A stretch of DNA of 27,474 nt from IMG/VR virus record IMGVR_UViG_3300020193_000646, positions 1 to 27,474 of that record, one strand, 5' to 3'. The first letter of the stretch is position 1; each line of letters starts with the position of its first letter. This DNA comes from a virus. Positions 1 to 7,701 of the stretch are shown here, in pieces. The notes under the pieces were generated by a model that worked only from the letters and a program-made list of their open reading frames with translations, did no database searches and had not been told where the DNA came from. The position numbers were made by a program, and so were the translations under genes.

Positions 1-178
1 GTGTCGGATGCTCGCTACCACTTTCGCTATTACTAGCGGAGTTACACAGGGTACAGCAATTGCATCCGACGCCAATAGCCTCAAAGAGTGGGCATACGAG
101 AGCAACAGAGGGTGCAGACCAAGAAACGAAAACAACGGCAAACAAGGCAATCGATACAAGTAGAAGGCGACGAATCAT
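1..178 (-). CDS. small exported cysteine-rich protein (partial, runs off left edge)
   Basis: An open frame starts at the ATG at 178-176 and is still open at base 1, giving 59 codons without a stop. The N-terminus is a textbook signal peptide: two arginines (residues 3-4), a hydrophobic core LLLVSIALFAVVFV, then a small-residue region ending APSVA. The mature part begins LVCPLFEA and is rich in cysteine (CNCCTLC), so it probably acts in the periplasm or outside the cell, with disulfides or a bound metal. The residue before the first mature cysteine is valine, so it is not a good lipobox. A near-consensus promoter ends only 6 nt before the ATG and no Shine-Dalgarno is present, which suggests a leaderless message. 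No family was recognised. A host-surface role (superinfection exclusion, envelope change) is possible but is inference only. Confidence 0.6.
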   Translation of the reverse strand, partial: MIRRLLLVSIALFAVVFVSWSAPSVALVCPLFEAIGVGCNCCTLCNSASNSESGSEHPT

Positions 179-184
179 ACTATT

Positions 185-212
185 AGTATATCACCACTAT
201 CCATACAATCAA
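185..212 (-). promoter_or_regulatory. promoter TTGATT-N16-TATACT for the left-edge peptide
   Basis: On the minus strand, TTGATT (212-207), a 16-nt spacer and TATACT (190-185) form a sigma70-type promoter. It belongs to a set of five in this window with the same 16-nt spacing. Only 6 nt separate the -10 box from the ATG at 178, so the transcription start should fall at or next to the start codon. The rest of the 101-nt gap between the gene at 280 and this one holds only a short GGCATGCC palindrome near 240, too weak to call a terminator. Confidence 0.7.
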
Positions 213-279
213 TAAAGATTTGCAGAATCTCACAAAATTGGCATGCCAAATCTTAAATCCATCGGTTATAGGTATGCAT

Positions 280-1167
280 CTAAATGCCAGTTTTGAGTAA
301 AGCCAACATGAACGCAAGGGGGTTATTCTCTTCTAGAAACTTACGCTTCACTTCTAACAATCCTTGTAAATTTGCACGGTATATCTCATCTGCATGATCT
401 CTAATATGAGCAAGTTGAGCAATAACTGCTGCATGATCTTTGATATCATCAAGCAAGATGTATCCACCACTAGGGTAGATATCTCTGATATTCTTGCATC
501 CAAAGTAGATTGGTATGGTGTTTGATAAAATGCAGTCGTGAAACTTTTCAGAAACATAGTCTCGCTCATTACTGTTTTCTATGGCAAGAGAAAACTTGTA
601 CTCTCGCAATCCATCAATTTTCTTATCCCACCCACCCGCATCTATTCCCAAATCTACTTCGTCCCGCAATCTGTTGGCTAGACTAAATCTTTGTGGATAC
701 AAACACTTGCTTCCATAATTATTGGATAGTGAAGAAACGATAGAAGACATGAATCTATTCTTGGGTCCTTTCAGGTTATGTAGATTCTTATAGCACCATG
801 TGCCCCATCCCTCGCGGTGAGGACCACACCCACCATAAAACATCAAAGAGTGCATCGGGATGATCCTAACAGAATCTGATACAGTATGCTCGGCATCACG
901 ATATCCATAAACTGTAAGATTTTTGACACCCATAAATGAATGCTGATAGTTTCCCGACCATGATGGTTCTTGTGGGAACAAATAAGCAGGTCGAGAACCC
1001 CAATCGCCTGCTGAATGGTCTATATGACCAAGAATAAACAGCACATCATATGAGTTATCATGGACAAACTCAACAGGGATAAATCTGTGGTGTCCAAACT
1101 GAAGCAATAATCTTTTTGTTACCTCCTCAGTAGAGGTCCAGTTGCAACACACCTTCACCCTCTTCAT
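280..1167 (-). CDS. glycosyltransferase family 10 (alpha-1,3-fucosyltransferase-like)
   Basis: 295 residues. The C-terminal half carries the GT10 donor-binding signature: YKFSLAIENS (about 190-199), then YVSEKFHDCILSNTIPIYFG (about 204-223), followed by a Y-P-like segment. In the family this region binds a GDP-sugar, classically GDP-fucose, and transfers it to a glycan. The N-terminal half (about 1-150) would be the acceptor side and is less conserved. There is no signal peptide or membrane segment, so it should act in the cytoplasm of the infected cell. The ATG overlaps the stop of the upstream gene as ATGA (1167-1164), with GGGAG upstream as ribosome site, so the two genes are translationally coupled. 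It is the last gene of a run of sugar-transfer genes. The acceptor (virion protein glycan, modified base or host surface glycan) cannot be told from sequence. Confidence 0.8.
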   Translation of the reverse strand: MKRVKVCCNWTSTEEVTKRLLLQFGHHRFIPVEFVHDNSYDVLFILGHIDHSAGDWGSRPAYLFPQEPSWSGNYQHSFMGVKNLTVYGYRDAEHTVSDSVRIIPMHSLMFYGGCGPHREGWGTWCYKNLHNLKGPKNRFMSSIVSSLSNNYGSKCLYPQRFSLANRLRDEVDLGIDAGGWDKKIDGLREYKFSLAIENSNERDYVSEKFHDCILSNTIPIYFGCKNIRDIYPSGGYILLDDIKDHAAVIAQLAHIRDHADEIYRANLQGLLEVKRKFLEENNPLAFMLALLKTGI

Positions 1168-2177
1168 AGTTTTATACGCTCCCAGTTGTTTCCATTAAAC
1201 TTGAATCCCAACACATCGTGATGAATCCAACTGTCTAAGTTTTTCCACTTATATCCTGCAAGGCTGGCAGAAACTCCAATCTCAAACGCCTCCATGTCTG
1301 CTGTTTGAAATGGAACAAATGTTCCAGTTTCATCTACTCTATCTTGAGTCTCGAACTTCTTGCAAAACTGCTTGAAGTGTTCGTAAAACAAAGGAAGTTT
1401 CTCATTGTTTCGCAGCATGAACAAATGCTCCTGTGGAGGATATGCCTCTAGCCAATCATCTGAGGAACTAGTGGTGCTAACTTCGTAAAATTTAAACTTG
1501 GGTGCAAAGAGGTGTTCCCACGAATACGGTTCTCTGTCGTGCTTATGGGTCAGCCATTCCTCATATCGTTCAACTAAAGGTCTGACTTTGCCATGACTAA
1601 TTGCACCTAATGCATCTTCTCCAACCGATTCCATGTTGGATATCATAGATTTGATCAAATCTAGTCTCATGGGGGCTATGATTCCGATATCACAATCAAC
1701 ATACATCGCCCAATCATAACGAGAATCAACTTCCCTGAACGCAATATGCTTCAGTAGTTGATTGAATGTCATTCCTGAATAACTCACCCATACTCTATTG
1801 TTCCGCAGATCATCATGTAGTACTGACACTCTACCGTTAGAATCTTTTACTACTTTATCAAACGCCTCTGGCTCATTTGTACAGATGCGAAAATCGTATG
1901 GTGTTTTTTGGAGTACATCATTTGCCAGTCTTTGAGCATACTTGAGATAAATCTCTGCGCCCGGCTTGTCTCGATTGATAAAGCATATGGTGTTAATCAG
2001 AATGTTCGTGTTACTCCTTCCTATCTTTTCTGAAGTAAAAGTTTGCTTTGGTACGGACTCTTTTATCTGCTCGGCTTTCTCTGTGTCTGTGGCTGGAGGG
2101 AGATATCTGGCGCGGCCGGGCCCCGCACGGTCATTTTTGCGGCGCCAGGCGCCACGAACACGGCGGCGATTACCCAT
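1164..2177 (-). CDS. putative glycosyltransferase (DxD-type), with a recently acquired Arg-rich N-terminus
   Basis: 337 residues. The body looks like a GT-A nucleotide-sugar transferase: a beta-strand INTICFINRDKPGAE (about 61-75) and a metal-site-like YVDCDIGI (about 159-166). It has no family assignment I can defend. The first ~45 residues are strange: MGNRRRVRGAWRRK and onward is arginine-, glycine- and proline-rich and is encoded by a GC-rich segment unlike the rest. This is followed by a region read, in another frame, as a copy of the carbamoyltransferase C-terminus. No ATG, GTG or TTG lies in frame between that copy and the conserved body, so the present start at 2177 (AGGGG as ribosome site) depends on the inserted DNA. 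An older start may have been a rare codon near 2003, which has AAGGAG 10 nt upstream. It overlaps its upstream neighbour by 8 nt and its downstream neighbour by 4 nt. Confidence 0.6.
   Translation of the reverse strand: MGNRRRVRGAWRRKNDRAGPGRARYLPPATDTEKAEQIKESVPKQTFTSEKIGRSNTNILINTICFINRDKPGAEIYLKYAQRLANDVLQKTPYDFRICTNEPEAFDKVVKDSNGRVSVLHDDLRNNRVWVSYSGMTFNQLLKHIAFREVDSRYDWAMYVDCDIGIIAPMRLDLIKSMISNMESVGEDALGAISHGKVRPLVERYEEWLTHKHDREPYSWEHLFAPKFKFYEVSTTSSSDDWLEAYPPQEHLFMLRNNEKLPLFYEHFKQFCKKFETQDRVDETGTFVPFQTADMEAFEIGVSASLAGYKWKNLDSWIHHDVLGFKFNGNNWERIKL
2020..2046 (-). repeat. direct repeat copy 1: relic of a carbamoyltransferase 3' end
   Basis: 27 bp matching 2185-2211 with three differences. 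Read in the carbamoyltransferase frame it gives A-N-FYFRKDR and then KE and a TAA stop at 2013-2011, so it looks like the original end of a carbamoyltransferase gene. It is now buried, in a different frame, in the N-terminal region of the next gene. Two of the three differences from the other copy are synonymous in the carbamoyltransferase frame. That suggests the copies diverged while coding, as by recombination between two related phages, rather than by a fresh duplication. Confidence 0.75.
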
Positions 2178-2184
2178 ACTTACC
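2047..2184 (-). other. GC-rich insert between imperfect direct repeats
   Basis: This 138-bp segment separates two copies of a 27-bp repeat. Its core is far richer in G+C than the surroundings: 41 of 60 bases in 2101-2160 are G or C. It contains clustered six-base palindromes (two GGCGCC, one GGGCCC, one CGGCCG, one GATATC). It supplies the stop of the carbamoyltransferase frame and the start and first ~44 codons of the following gene. I read it as foreign DNA brought in by recombination. Its source is unknown, and no recombinase or mobile-element gene is attached. Confidence 0.65.
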
Positions 2185-3813
2185 CCTGTCCTTTCTGAAG
2201 TAAAAGTCTGCCAGAACTAAGCAATCTAGTTGTGTCTTATCATATACAAGCAATGCGTCCGCATATTTAGAAAGTATTGGCTTTCCATTCACATTGAACG
2301 AAGTGTTCAGTAACACTCCGATGCCTGTTTTCTTCTCAAACTCGGTAAGTAAGTTGTAAAGCCAAGGATTTTGCTCCTGCGTTACAGTTTGAACTCTTGC
2401 TGTTCCATCCACATGGGTGATTGATACCAGTTTTTCTCTCCACTCCGGCTTTACCGTAGGACAGAAACTCATCCACCGCGATTCCCAATTCATGTCAAAG
2501 TATTTGGAAGCATCTTCCAATCGGCATACTGGAGCAAATGGTCTGTACCATTCTCTGTTCTTTACCTTGGCATTCAGTATATCCTTCATGGCAGGAAAAG
2601 CAGGATTGCAAAGAATGCTTCGATTTCCCAATGCTCTAGGGCCATGCTCGGAGTTTCCACGAACAACTCCAACAATTTTGCCTCTTGCAAGATCGCCCAC
2701 CAATTTGGTTGTTTCCAATGATTCTGCCCATCGGTCTTCCACATGAGACATGAGAACATTTCTGTCGATCACTTCGACTCCCGCATATGTCACATCAACG
2801 GCAGTTTTTGGTTTCATGTGATTGAGAATCATTCCTACTGCAAGACCGCAATCGTTTGGATTTGGAGGAACGAATACGGGTCTTCCAAGTTCTTGCTGTA
2901 GTTTGGTATTCAATAGGATGTTCAATGCACAACCTCCAACCATAAGCACAGGAATATCAGGATACTCGGCAAAGATTGACGCCATGTTTTCCATGAACAC
3001 ATTCTCGAAAGCAATCTGAGAAGTCTTGGCAACATCCCATCCAAGTTGTCCGTTCATTCTAGCATTGGTATCGAATGTTAGTCCTGTTTGTTGTCCTAAT
3101 TCTGTGAGAAGATGCAGATAGTTCTGTCCATGAGGTCTTGCTCTGTAATAGTTTTCAAAATGAGGAAGCCATTTATGGTTCGCAGTTCCATACGAGCAAA
3201 GTCCCATGATTTTGCCAGAGTACACCAAGTTACCAATGTTCAAGGCAGGTTCTTTGCGGATATCTCCAAGATAATCTCCGAAAGACATATACGGGAACCC
3301 CATGTCTAGGTTGATCTTCTTCACTAGAGTCATTGTGTTTCTATCAGATGCGTGATAGACATTGAAGAAACCATCGTTTCCTCCACCATCAAACGAAACA
3401 ATCAGCGCCTTATCATAATCTGTTTGATAGAACGCGCACGCCGCATGGGATTCGTGATGCAAACATTCCTTATACTCTTTGGCAGGAATCCGATTTTGAT
3501 AGAACACCTTTTCTGATCCTTCTATACTATCGGTGTTCATAAAGTAACAGGTATCGTACTCTTCTATTCCATGTTGCTCTTTGATGTACTGCAAGACATG
3601 GGTAAGAAGATATGGTCTACTGTAAGATGTAAGATATTGGGAGTATCCTGCATTCTTTACTGTGAGAAATCTCTCCATCTCAATCACAGTTACTAGTTTT
3701 CCATCATGTTCAACAGCAACTGCTGAGTTGTGAGAACCATAGAATGCAATGTTTGCTCTGACGGAGGCGGGGATAGTCGTGGTGGCGGTGGTCATGGGAC
3801 AATGCTTGACCAT
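2170..3813 (-). CDS. carbamoyltransferase, NodU/CmcH (TobZ-like) family
   Basis: 547 residues, the usual length for the family. These enzymes move a carbamoyl group from carbamoyl phosphate, through a carbamoyl-adenylate, onto a hydroxyl of a sugar or other small group. The N-terminal Kae1-like half carries the metal-binding HESHAA (about 120-125) and a phosphate loop FDGGGNDG (about 141-148). GGCALN (about 293-298), PNPNDCGLAVG (about 317-327), the C-terminal-domain SEHGPRALGNRSI (about 388-400) and REWYRPFAP (about 420-428) are all typical. It lies among glycosyltransferases, which suggests it carbamoylates the sugar they attach. Phage homologues are common in T4-like marine viruses, but their substrate is not settled. 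The start at 3813 adds about 18 residues before the first conserved strand; ATG 3795 is an alternative. The last four residues come from a GC-rich insert. Confidence 0.9.
   Translation of the reverse strand: MVKHCPMTTATTTIPASVRANIAFYGSHNSAVAVEHDGKLVTVIEMERFLTVKNAGYSQYLTSYSRPYLLTHVLQYIKEQHGIEEYDTCYFMNTDSIEGSEKVFYQNRIPAKEYKECLHHESHAACAFYQTDYDKALIVSFDGGGNDGFFNVYHASDRNTMTLVKKINLDMGFPYMSFGDYLGDIRKEPALNIGNLVYSGKIMGLCSYGTANHKWLPHFENYYRARPHGQNYLHLLTELGQQTGLTFDTNARMNGQLGWDVAKTSQIAFENVFMENMASIFAEYPDIPVLMVGGCALNILLNTKLQQELGRPVFVPPNPNDCGLAVGMILNHMKPKTAVDVTYAGVEVIDRNVLMSHVEDRWAESLETTKLVGDLARGKIVGVVRGNSEHGPRALGNRSILCNPAFPAMKDILNAKVKNREWYRPFAPVCRLEDASKYFDMNWESRWMSFCPTVKPEWREKLVSITHVDGTARVQTVTQEQNPWLYNLLTEFEKKTGIGVLLNTSFNVNGKPILSKYADALLVYDKTQLDCLVLADFYFRKDRGKYG
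2185..2211 (-). repeat. direct repeat copy 2: within the present carbamoyltransferase C-terminus
   Basis: This partner of the repeat at 2020-2046 lies 165 bp away in the same orientation. It encodes ADFYFRKDR near the end of the carbamoyltransferase. After it the frame continues only GKYG to a stop inside the GC-rich insert. Confidence 0.75.
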
Positions 3814-3826
3814 CTACGGCGAGGAT

Positions 3827-5464
3827 TCATCCTGCATTTTCTTTTCTAATTGATCCATCATAATGGTGAACCCGATTGTGATTGATTGGAGTTGCCAACA
3901 GACAACCAACCTTCAGGTTTCCCGCACTAATTAGTTGATGAGCGTGACTCATCCATGTTTGCTCATGTGGATACGCCCATTTGATGTCCAAGAACACCTT
4001 TCGGTTTCCTTGCTTGTTGAACATGACTGGCCAGTTGCAGTAGTGAAAGTCTCCAACAGCGTATGAAAGTCCTTCCACCGATCCTGTGTAGTGAATCTTG
4101 GTCTTGTTGCACACTCCCTTGATCTGTGGACCTGGAAAGAACTCTTCCTTTTTATCCATTGGAAGATTATGCCATGACCAGTTCAGGTGGTTGTCTCCGA
4201 AGAACTCGCTGAACGACAACTTCAGGTAATCCAAGGACTCCTTCTCCATGATGCTCATGCACTTCTGAAATAGTTTCTTATCGTAGCGAATCAACCCGTT
4301 TTTGCATGGTAGATCAGAACTTCCGCACAGAAGCATATCATCTTCAAAGAAGACCATGTATTCATGCTCAGACTCATCAAACATCTCTGCACTCAACTGT
4401 CTTGCTCCACATATTCCAAGATTATTTGGCTTCTTTATCTCTATCATCGAGTTATTGACAAAGATTTTCCTGAATTTGTCATCAGTCTTTGAATCGGTTG
4501 AGTTGTTAATCACATACTTGGTGGCAGCCTTGAATATAGATGCATGATTTTCCATGGACGCAACCCACAAAGAAAACTGCTCTGGCAGATTGAAACATAC
4601 AGAGAATGTGCATAGTTTAGTATTCTTTCTACTTTCTCTAGGCTCTTTGGTGATCTTCTCTATCCACGGCGCAATTAGTCCATTGGAACCAATCATCTCG
4701 TAATTACACAAATCAGGATGATTGTATGTCAGCAGGGTGAAAATACTCTCTTCAGTACCCATCAGGCCTTTGTTCAGACTATCACTTAGGTAGGAATAGT
4801 AGCGTGCGTTTAGTTTGTTGATGTCTTCTTTACTTCCTCCAAACAATCCGCCTCGCGCTACACGAACCACTTTGGCTCCGCGAGCGAAGTCATTCATCGC
4901 AGAAGACTTGAATCCGTGTATCTCTCCATCAGGTTCGTATGGGAAACATAGAAACAGCGCGCCATCTTCCATATACTTCACGACTTCACTTTCAAAACGA
5001 GATCCAAATAAACCATCGTGAACAGTATTAACAATACCACCATCTAACCAAAGAAAATACTTTGTATTATATGGGTTGAAAATTGTGGTGTCGTTCAACC
5101 AAAACATCTTGGACATCACCAACGGATTGTAAAGGTCTAGGCGTGCTTGTGTGCTTTCGGCCAACCATCCTTTCTGTTCATACCACTTGGGATCTGTCCT
5201 GATCTTCTGTATCTGATTGTAGAAAGGCATTTTGGTACGCAAATCTTCAGCGGTTACATACCGCAGAGTAGTGTTGCCTCTGTCTCTGTTCTGCCAAACA
5301 AACTCTTCCAAATCAGGACTGATAAACAGCATCATCGGACATTTTACTGCCCGAAGCAACTTGCCAAAGGTTTCCTTGTAATGATCAAATGATCGTGAGA
5401 AAGATGTTCCCATCTCTCCCCGGCCGATATTGATTAGCCCACTTACGATTGTGAGTGAGGACAT
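3827..5464 (-). CDS. HtrL/YibB-like domain fused to a GT2-like glycosyltransferase domain
   Basis: 545 residues in two parts. Residues 1 to about 280 match the bacterial HtrL/YibB (WlaTC) family: the opening TIVSGLINIGRG, the central LDLYNPLVMSKMFWL, and FLWLDGGIVNT (about 137-147), which looks like the sugar-nucleotide/metal site. Residues about 284-545 form a second transferase-like domain: a strand LCTFSVCFNLPEQ, then NNLGICGARQL (about 347-357), then an acidic EYMVFFEDDM (about 368-377) like the DxD site of GT-A enzymes. A two-domain enzyme of this kind could add two sugars in turn. It has GGAG before the ATG at 5464 and follows the GlcNAc-transferase-like gene by 19 nt. The first domain is assigned with reasonable confidence, the second by motif only. 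Confidence 0.7.
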   Translation of the reverse strand: MSSLTIVSGLINIGRGEMGTSFSRSFDHYKETFGKLLRAVKCPMMLFISPDLEEFVWQNRDRGNTTLRYVTAEDLRTKMPFYNQIQKIRTDPKWYEQKGWLAESTQARLDLYNPLVMSKMFWLNDTTIFNPYNTKYFLWLDGGIVNTVHDGLFGSRFESEVVKYMEDGALFLCFPYEPDGEIHGFKSSAMNDFARGAKVVRVARGGLFGGSKEDINKLNARYYSYLSDSLNKGLMGTEESIFTLLTYNHPDLCNYEMIGSNGLIAPWIEKITKEPRESRKNTKLCTFSVCFNLPEQFSLWVASMENHASIFKAATKYVINNSTDSKTDDKFRKIFVNNSMIEIKKPNNLGICGARQLSAEMFDESEHEYMVFFEDDMLLCGSSDLPCKNGLIRYDKKLFQKCMSIMEKESLDYLKLSFSEFFGDNHLNWSWHNLPMDKKEEFFPGPQIKGVCNKTKIHYTGSVEGLSYAVGDFHYCNWPVMFNKQGNRKVFLDIKWAYPHEQTWMSHAHQLISAGNLKVGCLLATPINHNRVHHYDGSIRKENAG

Positions 5465-5483
5465 AGTTTACTCCAAGATTGAC

Positions 5484-6812
5484 TCAATATCCTAAAGAAA
5501 TTGGTTTCTCAATTCTATTGAGCCATCCTTTGGACTTACTATAAGGCCAGAGAACAAACTTAGAGGGGTTGCTATCCACAGGACTCACAAAAGATACTGC
5601 CAGTTTAGAGTGCCCTTCGCGGAGATCGTCCTTAGACTTGATAGACTTGTCCCACATGATAGGCCTTGTATTGGGTCTGAAGTCTTCTCGCCAAAGAGTA
5701 TCATTGGCATCATTGTGAATAGCACACACAACAAATTCTAGGTCGCTCGCTTGATGAAACTGCTTTTCTTCCCAACTCAATAGTGTAGCATTTCTAATCT
5801 TACCTTCTGGCAGTCGCTCGCAACGGTTCTTGAAATCCAGTTGAGAATACTCTTCATACTGCTGAAGAGTTCTCTCAGTTCCAATTCCATACTTACCAAA
5901 CACGATGTTTGAATCTGTTTCCATTTCAAACAGGACTCGGTTTCGATGATGGCAGATATTATTGCGCTCAACCCAATTCATGCCATCAACTAGTTTATCT
6001 TTGTTCTGATCGACATGATCTACCCAATGCTTATGAGTTCTATAGTCGCGGGTATATTCATGCCACACCACATTTCTGTGTGGGGTGAACAGATCATATC
6101 CATGAGTAAAACACCGCATTGCCAATGAAATCTCTTCTCCGTGAAAGTAGTAGTTGGGATCATGCGGAACTTCTCGCACCATGTCTCCAATAGTGAAAGC
6201 AAAATGAGCAGAGAAGAATCGGCAAGGAATAGGAGAAGTCAACTCCGTATATCCTTTTCCATTGCCTGCCCAGTAGCAAGTACCATCAATGTAGTGCGGC
6301 TTAAAGAACACGCATCCCTCGGGGGTAAAACGGTCAAACTCCAAGTATAGTGCAACATCCTTTTCTAAGATATCATCATGCTGACGGCCGCGGTGCTTCG
6401 CAGGATTAAAAGAACACACATAACTAGTAAGAAGTGGTTTCTTGTGTCCTTTGGCCTGCAACTCCTTGATCCACCCGATCAGAGCCTCGTCCCAATCTTG
6501 GGCAAAACGATGATGCGAGTCCAGTTGAAGAGTGTATTCCTCTCCATCGTACAGTTGCTCTTGAATAGAGTTGCGTGCCCAACACGCTCCCTTGCTTTGA
6601 CTCCATGGAACATCAATGATCTTGAAGCGAGAATCTTTCTTGAACTCTAATAGTTCCGAGTCCCATGGATCTTTAGACTCATGCTGCCAGCAAATTCCAA
6701 AGCGTAGGCGTTCAGGATATTTGGCCTTGTCTAAGCAGTCCTTGATGGTGGGAACCAGTTCAGGATCACGATACGCTGCAATCTGAATGAAAATGCGATC
6801 ATCACTTGCCAT
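5484..6812 (-). CDS. GlcNAc-transferase-like glycosyltransferase (Skp1 GlcNAc transferase family)
   Basis: 442 residues. The N-terminus (IFIQIAAYRDPEL, about 7-19) and the central YTLQLDSHHRFAQDWD (about 93-108) are characteristic of the family that includes the Dictyostelium Skp1 N-acetylglucosamine transferase. The DSHHRF segment supplies the metal-binding acidic/histidine site. Further conserved elements are WAGNGKG (about 181-187), FFSAHFAFTIGD (about 199-210) and the acidic YYFHGEEIS (about 221-229). The family adds GlcNAc from UDP-GlcNAc to hydroxyl groups and is seen in several large phages. The protein is cytosolic by sequence. Its ATG overlaps the stop of the DUF1599 gene by 11 nt. 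The C-terminal ~100 residues are not recognised. The acceptor is unknown. Confidence 0.78.
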   Translation of the reverse strand: MASDDRIFIQIAAYRDPELVPTIKDCLDKAKYPERLRFGICWQHESKDPWDSELLEFKKDSRFKIIDVPWSQSKGACWARNSIQEQLYDGEEYTLQLDSHHRFAQDWDEALIGWIKELQAKGHKKPLLTSYVCSFNPAKHRGRQHDDILEKDVALYLEFDRFTPEGCVFFKPHYIDGTCYWAGNGKGYTELTSPIPCRFFSAHFAFTIGDMVREVPHDPNYYFHGEEISLAMRCFTHGYDLFTPHRNVVWHEYTRDYRTHKHWVDHVDQNKDKLVDGMNWVERNNICHHRNRVLFEMETDSNIVFGKYGIGTERTLQQYEEYSQLDFKNRCERLPEGKIRNATLLSWEEKQFHQASDLEFVVCAIHNDANDTLWREDFRPNTRPIMWDKSIKSKDDLREGHSKLAVSFVSPVDSNPSKFVLWPYSKSKGWLNRIEKPISLGY

Positions 6813-7134
6813 TTTGTACTCTCTCTTTCTCTTTCAAGTAAGCACTTAACAGAACCATGTAGTTAATTACATCCACACAAGTATCCATGAAACTTTCATT
6901 GGAAACATGAAGTTTACCAGACTCAACAAAAGAACTGAGTCTGCTCATTTTGTCGGTAAGACGAACCAAGAATCCCTGTTCGGTGGAGCAGATGCCCATT
7001 GATTCTACTCTTGTGAAGTTTGCGAACGGTTCTAGTCCGTCATTGCCTGCGTAGTCTCGGTTCTTTGCATCCATAAGGGTGCGGCCAGATTCGCAGATTG
7101 TTTTGTGCCATGCTAATAGTTCATCACGAGTCAT
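6802..7134 (-). CDS. nucleotide-modification-associated protein, DUF1599 (Nmad1) family
   Basis: 110 residues from the ATG at 7134. This start is preferred to an in-frame ATG at 7167 because AGGAAGG lies about 10 nt before it and it clears the dUTPase stop by 7 nt. The family pattern is clear: a helix with KNRDYAGNDG (about 28-37), then EPFANF, then a long helical half ending with MDTCVDVINYMVLLSAYL (about 82-99). This is an all-alpha fold reminiscent of MazG/dUTPase-type nucleotide hydrolases. Such domains occur in phage clusters that make or handle modified nucleotides, and the exact reaction is not established. The gene follows dUTPase and precedes sugar-transfer genes, which fits a nucleotide-related job. 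Confidence 0.75.
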   Translation of the reverse strand: MTRDELLAWHKTICESGRTLMDAKNRDYAGNDGLEPFANFTRVESMGICSTEQGFLVRLTDKMSRLSSFVESGKLHVSNESFMDTCVDVINYMVLLSAYLKEKERVQNGK

Positions 7135-7141
7135 AATGTAA

Positions 7142-7687
7142 TCACCTTCCTGTTGATCCAAACCCACCTATACGATCTGTGGTTTGTTCGGGTCTAGTAT
7201 GTATATGTTCTATCGGGAACCGTACATTTTGTACGAGTTCTCCCTGACAGATTCTTTCGCCATGTTTCACAGTAACCGTGGTACTTGATATGTTCCTGAC
7301 CATCAAGAACACCTCATCAAAGTAGTCTGCATCAATGATACCTTCTCCGTTCGGCAGAATAAGTCCACGCTTTAGTGCAACACTTGATCTCATATGCACT
7401 CGAACAGAATACCCACTAGGAATCTTGGCGATTAGTCCAGTTGGAATAAGAACTGTAGTGCCTGGAGAAATCAGTATGTTCTTATCATAGCGTGGCCACC
7501 AGCGCAGTAGGATCGGATCCAACTGCTGATCATCGATGATGACATTATTTTGATCGACCGACTTTATCATTCTGAAATTTCCCTCTGCATCAATCAGGTG
7601 TGCTGCCAAATCAAAACAAGCGGAATGTTCAGTTGCGTATGTGGGAAGTGATGCGTTCGCATACAGTTGATAAAAACCAAATTTCAT
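7142..7687 (-). CDS. dut: dUTPase (dUTP diphosphatase)
   Basis: 181 residues, longer than the usual ~150. It hydrolyses dUTP to dUMP and pyrophosphate, keeping uracil out of phage DNA and feeding dTMP synthesis together with the dCMP deaminase encoded at 24988-25533. All five motifs of the trimeric family are visible: I ACFDLAA (23-29), II MRSS (99-102), III GEGIIDADYFDEV (114-126), IV GERICQGELV (143-152) and the glycine-rich V RIGGFGSTG (172-180). Motif III has IIDADY in place of the more common VIDSDY, keeping the key aspartate. Extra residues between motifs I and II (about 33-70) explain the length. The ribosome site GGAG lies 7 nt before the ATG. The gene follows the GT25-like gene by 14 nt. 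Confidence 0.9.
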   Translation of the reverse strand: MKFGFYQLYANASLPTYATEHSACFDLAAHLIDAEGNFRMIKSVDQNNVIIDDQQLDPILLRWWPRYDKNILISPGTTVLIPTGLIAKIPSGYSVRVHMRSSVALKRGLILPNGEGIIDADYFDEVFLMVRNISSTTVTVKHGERICQGELVQNVRFPIEHIHTRPEQTTDRIGGFGSTGR

Positions 7688-7701
7688 TGTGTCTCCATTA
7701 C

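Noticed and set aside
1966-2220. Plus-strand open frame across the GC-rich insert
   Set aside because: It is antisense to the glycosyltransferase N-terminus. It is open only because the insert is GC-rich, and it has no ribosome site or family pattern.
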